In this document: positions 1 through 5,995 of the stretch, one piece after another
How the letters are laid out: every line of letters begins with the position of its first letter
How positions within the stretch are numbered: position 1 is the first letter of the stretch
Source of the DNA: Candidatus Latescibacterota bacterium
GTDB taxonomy: Bacteria > Latescibacterota > MVCY01
Direction of reading: 5' to 3'
Assembly: GCA_030629295.1 (NCBI GenBank)
Contig: DAOVPH010000078.1
Span: forward strand, 1-7,461
DNA: 7,461 nt
Position numbers and translations under genes: made by a program
Notes under the pieces: model-generated
Seen by the model: the letters and a program-made list of their open reading frames with translations, nothing else
Databases searched by the model: none
Told to the model about the DNA's origin: nothing

Positions 1-358
1 CCCCACCGATAGCCCAGAGGTGTTGAAAGTACCCTGAACCTCTTCGGTAGCCTCATCGAACGTGCCGTCCACAGCATACAGGGATGTACCAAGGCCCTGG
101 CCTGGGTCTGTATCTATGAAATACTCGGCTCCGGCTATGTACTTAGGCGTAATCGGGCTTTTGACAGTGAAGCTCTGCCCCCTTGCAGCCCCCCAATTGC
201 CCTCAGAGTCCCTCATACGGACATAGACCGTATGCGTCCCCACCGATAGCCCAGAGGTGTTGAAAGTACCCTGAACCTCTTCGGTAGCCTCATCGAACGT
301 GCCATCCACAGCATACAGGGATGTACCAAGGCCCTGGCCTGGGTCTGTATCTATGAAG
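1..358. repeat. Tandem 237-bp coding repeat
   Basis: Positions 1-120 match 238-357 at all but one position (G at 67 against A at 304), a period of 237 bp or 79 codons. Similarity drops sharply at the junction after 'TATGAA', where the codons for the 'AEYF' segment differ in synonymous positions. The first unit is cut by the window edge. Confidence 0.9.
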
Positions 359-462
359 TACTCAGCAGCAGTGATTGTTGTTGCTTGAGGGCTACTTGCA
401 AAGGCTAACGCTCCCGAAAGCCACAACATTACCACAATAAATGAGTATTTTCTTCGGTACAT
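1..462 (-). CDS. Secreted protein of near-identical 79-aa repeats (C-terminus outside window)
   Basis: The ATG at 462 is preceded by GGAG six bases upstream, and 154 codons run to the window edge without a stop. Residues 1-27 are a signal peptide ('MYRRKYS', hydrophobic 8-21, 'AFASSPQA'). Residue 33 starts a 79-aa module, and a second begins at 112: 'AEYFIDTDPGQGLGT' followed by 'AVDGTFDEATEEVQG', 'FNTSGLSVGTHTVYVRMRD' and 'SEGNWG'. The pattern suggests a beta-sandwich repeat with an acidic, possibly calcium-binding 'DTDPG' loop. Modules of this look occur in large surface proteins of Bacteroidetes and related phyla, often ahead of T9SS tails; I do not know a named family. Since a second module is still running at the edge, the full protein is probably much longer. 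Function is unknown; adhesion or surface scaffolding would be a guess. Confidence 0.85.
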   Translation of the reverse strand, partial: MYRRKYSFIVVMLWLSGALAFASSPQATTITAAEYFIDTDPGQGLGTSLYAVDGTFDEATEEVQGTFNTSGLSVGTHTVYVRMRDSEGNWGAARGQSFTVKSPITPKYIAGAEYFIDTDPGQGLGTSLYAVDGTFDEATEEVQGTFNTSGLSVG

Positions 463-885
463 TCTCTTCTCCGTCTTCGGGGGAATCATGCTTTCTGGAA
501 TTCTCGAAAGGGAGGCTCATACACGTCCCATCGCGGCAATCTCTGCCATAGATCCTCTTGCCGGTCATCGGTGCTCTTCACCAATCCATACAGATCCGCT
601 CCAATACGGATGGCTGCGCAACGGATAGGATAATCTCGTTTGCTCAAATTTATTTCTTCCAACACCTGAGGGTTGCTCTTTAAATAGCGGGCTGTCTTTA
701 CTAAGCATAATCCCTTTGTTCTCCATAATCCAAGCTTTGATAAACATAAAGATCATCAGAAAGATGCCGCATAACCCGATGTGAATCACCTCGCCCACAG
801 GGCAGGGCACCGACACCAACACCCTGAAAAGGGAGGCACGCATCCCCATGCACAGCACGGGGTATTTTGGCAGAATCGCATAAAG
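463..885. other. Gene-poor stretch between the broken antitoxin and the repeat protein
   Basis: Overlapping minus-strand frames of 83-97 codons exist but have no ribosome sites and no family resemblance. A 70-codon stop-bounded stretch reading 'CAAIRIGADLYGLVKSTDD' and ending 'PPFREFQKA' at 489-491 looks protein-like but has no start; it overlaps repeat copy A. A decayed toxin or other gene remnant is possible but not shown. Confidence 0.45.
574..647. repeat. Degenerate 75-bp intergenic repeat, copy A
   Basis: Partner of 2668-2742, in the same orientation and about 75% identical by hand alignment. Both copies lie in gene-poor DNA upstream of a minus-strand gene for a secreted protein, 112 and 316 bases before the respective start codons. 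Confidence 0.6.
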
Positions 886-1158
886 CTAATCTTGCCTGAA
901 ATGATAGATCAGATGGATATCCGCTTCGTTTATCTTGTCTATCATACCCCACAGATCCGTGCCTAACATCTCGGCTGCTTTTTGTAAGCTCACTTCCCTA
1001 TTGCGATAGAGGTCAGGAACATAGATTTCCTTAACTTACTTTAGGCCTTGCTCCAGCGCACGCTTCAATAGATTCTCTATCTGTATACCCTGCTGTGATG
1101 AGACATCTTCTGCTTCTCTGAGAAGCTTCTCTGGTAATTCTATTAGTGTGTTAGCCAT
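886..1158 (-). pseudogene. UPF0175-type antitoxin-like gene broken by an in-frame TAA
   Basis: The ATG at 1158 has GGGGGA six bases upstream. The frame encodes 40 residues ('MANTLIELPEKLLREAED', ending 'LLKRALEQGLK'), then TAA at 1038-1036, then 49 more residues in the same frame to TAG at 886: 'VKEIYVPDLYRNREVSLQKAAEMLG' and 'DLWGMIDKINEADIHLIYHF'. The second part is the hallmark of UPF0175 proteins (LYR-x-x-x-VSL-x-KAAE-x-x-G, followed by a 'W...' helix). The two halves join without a frameshift, so one nonsense change (for example CAA or GAA to TAA) explains the break. UPF0175 proteins are commonly considered antitoxins paired with PIN-like toxins; no such partner is recognisable in the following 400 bp. 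Stop readthrough or re-initiation is conceivable, though I see no good ribosome site for the second half. Confidence 0.8.
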
Positions 1159-1173
1159 AGCTTATCCCCCTGT

Positions 1174-2070
1174 CTACTCTGTTGTCCCGGTCGCCCTGAT
1201 AGTGATCGTCTCACCCTTCTTCACCTCACTGGGTGTTACCGTTAAGTCTATCACCGTCGGTCCTGCAAGGCCTACACAGCCGAACACTGCACACAGGTCG
1301 GCATCTGTCCAGGCATCACCAGCGCGGCCAAGAAGACCCATGTTGCTCTCACGGCCTTCTCCATCGTTGTCATCCCACATCCAGGTGAAGCCCAACTTGT
1401 CGCCGTCAGAGAATATGTGCGGCGTGCTCGCCTCTTTTGTGGGCATCAGCTCATCCCAGACGGAAACCTTCACCTCATAGGCATAGGTGACATCGTGGAT
1501 CCCATCAGGTAACTTGACAGCGGCTACCAACTCCGGAGGACCACCAGCCCACTGCAGCTCGTCCTCACACCACAGTGAGGAGATGGAGTAACCGTCGAGG
1601 CCGCGGACGGGGTTCTCCGGCTCGACGATGCACCAGACGCCGTACTGCTGGGCCGTCCTGCCGTGGGACTCTTCGGTGCGGTAGTTGCCCCCACTGAGGT
1701 CGGCGTCTATGAGGAACTCATGGCAGTCGTCGCACCACATATTCCCGTTCCTGGTCTGGGATATGTGGAATACGTCATCGCTAATTTGGCAGTACATATA
1801 GAGCCAGTTCGGGGGCGCCCAGGCCATATACTCAAGGATGTCCCAATCATCTAACGCAGGCTGTTCTAACCCGCCACTGTCATCGGTCTTATCCTGTGTA
1901 ATGGCATAGGCCTCAGGAAACCAGGCCCAATCGCCGCTCTCGGCGTCAATGACGATCTCTACTCCGGTTGGAACCTGCGGTATCCAGAATTCGATCTCCT
2001 GGGCAGAGGCAATCCCAGCAAAGAGAAAGACAACCGCAGGCACTGCAAGAAGAACCATAAACTTTTTCAT
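1174..2070 (-). CDS. 298-aa secreted CBM9-like protein
   Basis: The ATG at 2070 is preceded by AAAGGAG nine bases upstream. Residues 1-23 are a signal peptide ending 'AGIASA'. About 36-265 resembles a CBM9-like/DOMON-type carbohydrate- or ligand-binding beta-sandwich: 'EIVIDAESGDW' near 38-48, 'WLYMYCQISDDVFH' near 89-102, 'DDCHEFLIDADLSGGNY' near 114-130, 'YAYEVKVSVWDEL' near 197-208 and 'GDKLGFTWMWDDND' near 223-236. Seven cysteines (94, 113, 116, 147, 168, 260, 265) fit an exported, disulfide-containing protein. The last 28 residues ('LTVTPSEVKKGETITIRATG') look like the first strands of a further Ig-like domain that stops abruptly, and there is no sorting tail like that of the 5996-7461 protein, so the gene may be 3'-truncated. 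A broken antitoxin gene starts 15 bases after the stop. The ligand is unknown. Confidence 0.8.
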   Translation of the reverse strand: MKKFMVLLAVPAVVFLFAGIASAQEIEFWIPQVPTGVEIVIDAESGDWAWFPEAYAITQDKTDDSGGLEQPALDDWDILEYMAWAPPNWLYMYCQISDDVFHISQTRNGNMWCDDCHEFLIDADLSGGNYRTEESHGRTAQQYGVWCIVEPENPVRGLDGYSISSLWCEDELQWAGGPPELVAAVKLPDGIHDVTYAYEVKVSVWDELMPTKEASTPHIFSDGDKLGFTWMWDDNDGEGRESNMGLLGRAGDAWTDADLCAVFGCVGLAGPTVIDLTVTPSEVKKGETITIRATGTTE

Positions 2071-2089
2071 CTTCTATCACTCCTTTCCC

Positions 2090-2104
2090 GGCACCTTATG
2101 TGCC
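2090..2104 (-). promoter_or_regulatory. Small hairpin just upstream of the 298-aa gene's ribosome site
   Basis: On the minus strand GGCAC-ATAAG-GTGCC forms a perfect 5-bp stem with a 5-base loop, a few bases before AAAGGAG. It could stabilise the mRNA or affect translation. No T-run follows, so it is not a terminator. Confidence 0.35.
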
Positions 2105-2160
2105 TAGTGAAGTTACTCTGTTCAATGGATTAGGGAGATTGTGGAAGCATCGATGGCTTA

Positions 2161-2352
2161 TTAGGTAATGACATCAAGGGTGAAGGTTTCTTCATAGCCT
2201 GCAGCCAGCCAGTCGTCATTGAGCCCATCGATGGTGATTTTGGCGGGGTCGACCTGCTGAACATATATGGTGGTACCTATATGCGAGAGACTTACCCCAG
2301 CAAAGCTAACCACCAGAACCACTGCTCCTAAAGAAGTTAACAGTTTTCTCAT
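2161..2352 (-). CDS. 63-aa secreted protein, truncated N-terminus of a CBM9-like domain
   Basis: The ATG at 2352 has a well-spaced ribosome site. Residues 1-23 form a signal peptide ('MRKLL', then a hydrophobic core to 'AGVSLS'). The mature part contains 'ITIDGLNDDWLAAGY', the usual opening of CBM9-like beta-sandwich domains, and lines up with 'IVIDAESGDWAWFPEAY' of the 298-aa protein just downstream. It ends in two consecutive stops (TAA TAA, 2163-2158), about a quarter of the way into the domain, and no continuation is visible in another frame in the 90 bp that follows. It is probably a truncated relative of its neighbour. Expression as a short exported peptide is possible, but a folded CBM9 domain is not. 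Signal peptide and start are clear; function is not. Confidence 0.6.
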   Translation of the reverse strand: MRKLLTSLGAVVLVVSFAGVSLSHIGTTIYVQQVDPAKITIDGLNDDWLAAGYEETFTLDVIT

Positions 2353-2360
2353 TTTAAACA

Positions 2361-2367
2361 CTCCCTT
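2361..2367 (-). promoter_or_regulatory. Ribosome binding site that sets the start of the 63-aa gene
   Basis: AAGGGAG lies eight bases before the ATG at 2352. It overlaps the first base of an in-frame GTG at 2361, so that GTG cannot be the start and the product is 63 rather than 66 residues. Confidence 0.7.
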
Positions 2368-2531
2368 CTGTTAAATCAGGGTTACCATTTCAGATTCTGT
2401 CAAAAAATATGGTCTTGACAATCTTCACTCTGAATTCGGCTTTCTCAACAGAATAACCGATTGCCAATTGCCAGAGAATATCCTCCAGGTTTTACATCAC
2501 CTCCTTGACATTTATAGGATGTCTGATACAA

Positions 2532-2551
2532 ATACCAGCTTTTGCTGGTAT
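2532..2551. repeat. Perfect hairpin, 8-bp stem with 4-base loop
   Basis: ATACCAGC and GCTGGTAT are perfect inverted repeats around TTTT. It lies about 180 bp upstream of the 63-aa gene. No T-run follows on either strand, so an intrinsic terminator is not supported. It could be an operator or an RNA stem in the leader of the minus-strand genes. Confidence 0.45.
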
Positions 2552-2667
2552 GATAACACTATCAAGGGAAATTCATAACCTTTTGGCTAATATAATTATC
2601 TCCGTCCCTTAAGTCAAGAGAAATCTGCAATACTAACCTCCGACTACTCCCTCGTTCCCTGTTAATA

Positions 2668-2742
2668 TTCTTCATCAATCCATATGGATCGGCTCCAATG
2701 TGGATGCTGAACAACGAACGGGACAATCTCACCGTTGCTCAA
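2668..2742. repeat. Degenerate 75-bp intergenic repeat, copy B
   Basis: Aligned by hand with 574-647, this segment is about three-quarters identical, with one single-base gap and one two-base gap. Best-conserved blocks are TCAATCC/CCAATCC, GGCTCCAAT/CGCTCCAAT, CAATCTC/TAATCTC and TTGCTCAA. The indels change the reading frame, so neither copy keeps a common protein frame. The similarity ends sharply on both sides. Confidence 0.6.
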
Positions 2743-2999
2743 GAAAAACATAACCAGCGTCGGTACTGCCAATATAACATCAGACTACTGCACCTCAAAA
2801 GGTGAATTCCGTTTCCAACAACGCACACCCTGGGATTAATGGCTGGACTATGTCGAAAGTCACCTTAGACTCCATTGGCGACTACAATGATTTTGACGGG
2901 GTAGTTATTGCCACTTTTTTAGCTGCCTGCTATTCATTTAAGCTCGAATTTTAGCCTATGGTTGTTAAGCCATGGGACTCTTGGATCGATATCCTTGTT

Positions 3000-3197
3000 T
3001 TAGAGTTTTGAACTGAGATCGTAATACAATGGTTCAAGTATTTCCCGCTGGGGGTGAGCAAGTGTAGTTATCGTAATTTGGTCATTAATGATCCCCATCT
3101 CCTCCGACACCAACTCATACTCCACCAACTCTGATTTAATCAGCGATGAAAACTCCTGAAACTTCCTCTTGACTCGGGTGAAATATCTACGGATCAC
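3000..3197 (-). CDS. Doubtful 65-codon hypothetical frame, possibly a decayed gene
   Basis: The frame starts with GTG, has no ribosome binding site and is preceded by an in-frame TGA. The product is charged and helix-rich at the front ('RVKRKFQEFSSLIKSELVEY') and I do not recognise its family. Just upstream, in another frame, an ATG at 3219 encodes 'MLLRIYLCDP' before stopping. That opening resembles the first strand of small PIN-domain proteins, so the two pieces could be a frameshifted remnant. This link rests only on a short resemblance. A chance frame is equally possible. Confidence 0.25.
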   Translation of the reverse strand: MIRRYFTRVKRKFQEFSSLIKSELVEYELVSEEMGIINDQITITTLAHPQREILEPLYYDLSSKL

Positions 3198-3344
3198 AGA
3201 GATATATCCTCAACAGCATTTAGTTTCTTTCGGAGTGCGACTGTAGGGGCGCTACGAAACCTTAGTTTTCGCACTCCAAACTGATCGCCCAAATTTTTCA
3301 GGCAAATCTAAGAAGGGCTTTGCAGAAGAAATTTTCGAGACGAA
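3198..3344. other. Intergenic stretch with a nested inverted repeat
   Basis: No coding frame of note. It holds the inverted repeat at 3232-3277, described separately. On the minus strand an ATG at 3219 opens 'MLLRIYLCDP' and stops at 3187, one frame away from the 65-codon frame that follows. Confidence 0.5.
3232..3277. repeat. Nested inverted repeat able to form a three-way junction
   Basis: The outer arms GGAGTGCGA (3232-3240) and TCGCACTCC (3269-3277) are perfect 9-bp inverted repeats. The 28 bases between them contain two smaller hairpins: GTAG/CTAC (3243-3246 with 3252-3255) and AAAC/GTTT (3257-3260 with 3265-3268). Neither strand has a T-run after the outer stem, so an intrinsic terminator is unlikely. 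The shape resembles REP- or MITE-like intergenic elements, but no second copy is present in this window. Confidence 0.6.
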
Positions 3345-3677
3345 CTACCTCACTCTCGAGAGATAAATCTTCCCCTCCACTCGCTTATCCTGCTGGGGAT
3401 TTTGTAGAAAGCCCAATTCAGCAGCTTTATCCGCAACTTTATCGTAGGCATAGTTGTAAGCCTCATCAATGTCAACCCACCCATCCTGGTTCCCGCCGTT
3501 TTCCCTTCTATCGGCCTCTCCTTTTAGCCCCTCTAAAAGGAAATAGGTGAAAAGCCCATGGCCGTAGTCAGCAAGTTCTATACTATTCTCGTTCCCCTTG
3601 CTGGCGGTCACCATAACCCTTCCTGAACCCGAGAAGCTGTTGATCAGATAATAGCTGTCCAGGTCTTCTATTTTCTC
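3345..3677 (-). pseudogene. Orphan C-terminal half of a second caspase-like (C14) protein
   Basis: The frame is open from 3677 to the TAG at 3345 and reads 'KIEDLDSYYLINSFSGSGRVMVTAS', then 'YGHGLFTYFLLEGLKG', 'DGWVDIDEAYNYAYDKV' and 'GKIYLSRVR'. This matches the p10-like half of prokaryotic C14 domains and aligns with the end of the upstream 741-aa protein ('RQVLTSGGREP', 'HSIFAYYFLKAL'). The homologous stretch starts upstream of the first ATG (3614), because the residues before it already fit the family. The part that would carry the catalytic His and Cys is missing, and an in-frame TAG lies at 3680-3678. It overlaps the upstream stop codon by a few bases in another frame. AGGAAGG three bases before the ATG at 3614 could serve as a tight ribosome site for an 89-aa product, so a stand-alone p10-like polypeptide cannot be excluded. 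A truncated second caspase gene is the simpler reading. Confidence 0.72.
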
Positions 3678-5893
3678 CTAACGAAGATAAATTCTCCGCC
3701 TTCGTCCCCCGTATTTTTCAAATGCTTACATATCGGGGTCTGGTCGGAATTGTTGGCAACAGGAATCTTGATTTCCTCAAAGATTGAATTAGCTGTTACA
3801 TACTTTTGGGTATTTTCCCTCAAGGCCTTTAAAAAGTAGTAAGCAAAAATGCTGTGGTTGTCAAATCCCACATCGGTAACAGGTTCTCTTCCCCCCGAGG
3901 TAAGAACTTGACGGGATTTACGCTTATTAACCTCTTGAAAATAGCGCTCGTGGGTTGGAGGAATTCCTCTTCCTCTTTCAGCAAAAAGTGTCCCACTGTA
4001 GCAAGCATCCACAACTACAAAGATATGTTGAACCGGAATGGCCGCAATGTAATTCTGTAGAACTGCATTCTCCAAATAGCTGGAGACCTCGTATCCGGCT
4101 TCAGTCGGGATCCAGTAGCCCATCCTTAAAGTCTCATCGTATTCTCCGTGTCCGGCATAGTAAACGAATAGGTTATCCGAGGGTCCTAGTTTCCTTGCGA
4201 AGGAGGTCAAGCTGTCAATAATAGTTTGGCGAGTCGCCTGTTCGTTGTATAGCTCAACAATGTTGATCTCTCTGAAACCATACTTGGAAATCAACAGTTC
4301 GCGTACTACTCTGACATCGCGAACCGCGGTGGTCAATTTTGGCCAGTGCTGGTACTCATTGACGCCGATCAGGAACGCCCAATTTTCCCTCAGGTGGAGT
4401 TCACGTTCTTCCTTCTCCACAGTAACCATGGCGCTGGATTTGCCCTGTTTTGTATTGAATGTTATGACCTCAATGCGATTACTCTGCCTATCAAGCTTAA
4501 CCGATTTTGAAAACGCAAAGAATTTCTTTCCAAGAACTCTCTTAGACCAATATTTCTCATCATTGACAAAAATCTGGAGCCATTCTATCCCCTCGTCATC
4601 GTCGGCATAGCCTTTAACATCTACATATTCGCCGTAGCTCACATCCCCGTCTTTAGGATGGTCGATGCAAATGTTCGGAGTAGACACTAGACCTAATACC
4701 ACGTTTATGGACTCTTCAGAGGATAGGCCTTCTATATCCTGAGCGACAAGTCTGATGACATTGGGTCCGTCCTTGAGTTGGACTGGCTGTGAGAATTTCT
4801 CCTTTCGTATCACAAGAACCCCCCGCTGTCGGTTGTTAACAATAATTTGGACAGAGTGTATTTTCTTCTGACTCTTGACGAATCCTTCGACCTTAACTCG
4901 CTCTTGGTAGACCGTATCTCCGTCCGCCGGAGCTGTGACATAGATCCGCGGTCGTTCGAAAGGGGATAGAATCGACATTGAAACCTGTTGAGCATTTCCC
5001 ATATTCTCCGAAGGAGCGACAGCATAGTCAAGTTCCCACGTCTCACAACCAAATCCGATTCCCAGAGTCAATCCTGTTAGATCTCCAAATCTCTTACCTC
5101 CAAATTCGTAGTTATATCCCCCTCTGATACGCAAAGCTTTCAAGGCCAACTCAGCGCCGAAATGTAATCTCCTTTCGGTGCACCCGAATAGAAGCTGCTC
5201 AATATCGGCCGCCACAGTAACGGTTTTTTCCAAAAAGAACAGGGCTGCTCCAGCTCTTATTGTGGTCGGCAGGTGGAAGCTCTCTTCCCGGAACTTTAGC
5301 CCCTGGCTGAGATTCTGAACAGCAGCGCCGAGGCTGAGGTTCTTATACCCGTATCCCATTCCCGCATCAAAAGCGAAGGTAGAGGCTTTGTCTTCATGCA
5401 GCTTCTCCTGGATGAATTTGCCTGCCAATCCCAGAGACAGGTTTCCGGGCAGATTCAGGCCATATCCTGCATACACGGCCAGGTCCGAGGCCTCTGTGGT
5501 TCTCTCAGGCTGGTCAGTGGGACCGCTCCTGACCTCGATGTCTCTAACTCTCAGGTAGTTGGCACCCAATCCGAATCCTCCTTTGGAGCCTATCTTCCCG
5601 GAGAAAACTACCAGACCCTGGCTGCTGTCGAATCGGTACCTATTGTATGAGAAGAGTAAACTTCTGCCCCTACCCTGCCCTAACCCGGCGGGGTTCCAGA
5701 ACAGGGCCAGTCCACCCCTGGGATCGGCCACCTGGGCACCTCCCATAGCCTGAGGCCGCGAGCCCACACCGATCTTCAGAAACGAAACCGCTGTGGTTTT
5801 AGTACCCTCGTCGGCATTTATCCCTACAGTGGGAAGCAGAGCCAGGCTAAGGACTATTACCCCAAACAATCCCTTGTACGCAATTCTTGGCAT
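3668..5893 (-). CDS. PorV/PorQ-like outer-membrane barrel fused to two Ig-like domains and a caspase-like (C14) peptidase
   Basis: A complete 741-aa protein. The ATG start is supported by GAGGGG seven bases upstream. Residues 1-27 are a signal peptide (basic start, hydrophobic 9-22, 'INADEG' after it). About 30-310 matches the PorV/PorQ outer-membrane family: 'KIGVGSRPQAMGGA', then 'LFWNPAGLG', then alternating barrel strands. About 314-400 and 404-492 are two Ig-like modules, each opening with a 'P.DGD..Y.E.V.V.G' pattern. About 503-741 is a peptidase C14 caspase-like domain: 'WAFLIGVNEY', 'YYAGHGE' with catalytic His582, and 'VVVDACYSGT' with catalytic Cys631, then a p10-like end with 'SIFAYYFLKAL' and a natural terminus 'GGEFIFVRRK'. 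Both catalytic residues are present, so it is probably an active cysteine endopeptidase. C14 family knowledge suggests cutting after basic or acidic residues; specificity cannot be read here. The barrel implies outer-membrane location; which face carries the protease is unknown. It lies 102 bp behind a gene with a T9SS-type sorting tail. Confidence 0.92.
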   Translation of the reverse strand: MPRIAYKGLFGVIVLSLALLPTVGINADEGTKTTAVSFLKIGVGSRPQAMGGAQVADPRGGLALFWNPAGLGQGRGRSLLFSYNRYRFDSSQGLVVFSGKIGSKGGFGLGANYLRVRDIEVRSGPTDQPERTTEASDLAVYAGYGLNLPGNLSLGLAGKFIQEKLHEDKASTFAFDAGMGYGYKNLSLGAAVQNLSQGLKFREESFHLPTTIRAGAALFFLEKTVTVAADIEQLLFGCTERRLHFGAELALKALRIRGGYNYEFGGKRFGDLTGLTLGIGFGCETWELDYAVAPSENMGNAQQVSMSILSPFERPRIYVTAPADGDTVYQERVKVEGFVKSQKKIHSVQIIVNNRQRGVLVIRKEKFSQPVQLKDGPNVIRLVAQDIEGLSSEESINVVLGLVSTPNICIDHPKDGDVSYGEYVDVKGYADDDEGIEWLQIFVNDEKYWSKRVLGKKFFAFSKSVKLDRQSNRIEVITFNTKQGKSSAMVTVEKEERELHLRENWAFLIGVNEYQHWPKLTTAVRDVRVVRELLISKYGFREINIVELYNEQATRQTIIDSLTSFARKLGPSDNLFVYYAGHGEYDETLRMGYWIPTEAGYEVSSYLENAVLQNYIAAIPVQHIFVVVDACYSGTLFAERGRGIPPTHERYFQEVNKRKSRQVLTSGGREPVTDVGFDNHSIFAYYFLKALRENTQKYVTANSIFEEIKIPVANNSDQTPICKHLKNTGDEGGEFIFVRRK

Positions 5894-5995
5894 TAGTTTT
5901 CCCCTCTACGTCAAGAGTGTCTGCGTAGACGAAATCTGGGCAGCATATCTCAGGACAGCGCAGTGTAGTTACTTGCCACCCAGTTCCCTGCTCAT

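Larger units (their letters stand above)
2353..2999. other. Gene-poor 650-bp stretch
   Basis: Every frame is broken by stops and I find no credible gene. It holds the degenerate repeat copy at 2668-2742, the perfect hairpin at 2532-2551, and the ribosome site of the 63-aa gene. A TTGACA-like hexamer on the minus strand at 2403-2398 could be a -35 element for that gene, but I see no good -10 at the right distance. Confidence 0.5.

Noticed and set aside
1..358. CRISPR array
   Set aside because: The repeat unit is 237 bp, in frame and coding; there are no short repeats with unique spacers.
565..952. Overlapping 97- and 83-codon minus-strand frames
   Set aside because: They overlap each other in different frames, lack ribosome sites and match no family I recognise. 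One continues the frame behind the antitoxin stop, which explains its length.
1148..1480. 110-codon plus-strand open frame
   Set aside because: Antisense to the 298-aa gene, whose signal peptide and domain motifs clearly mark the minus strand as coding.
2850..2954. 34-codon plus-strand frame 'MSKVTLDSIGDYNDFDG...'
   Set aside because: No ribosome site, opposite in direction to all other genes, and too short to judge; probably chance.
3232..3277. Inverted repeat read as an intrinsic terminator for the caspase genes
   Set aside because: No run of T follows the stem on either strand, and the loop is a structured 28 bases.
4245..4610. 121-codon plus-strand open frame
   Set aside because: It lies entirely opposite the caspase/Ig part of the 741-aa gene, has no ribosome site and reads like a low-quality antisense translation rich in Ser and Leu.
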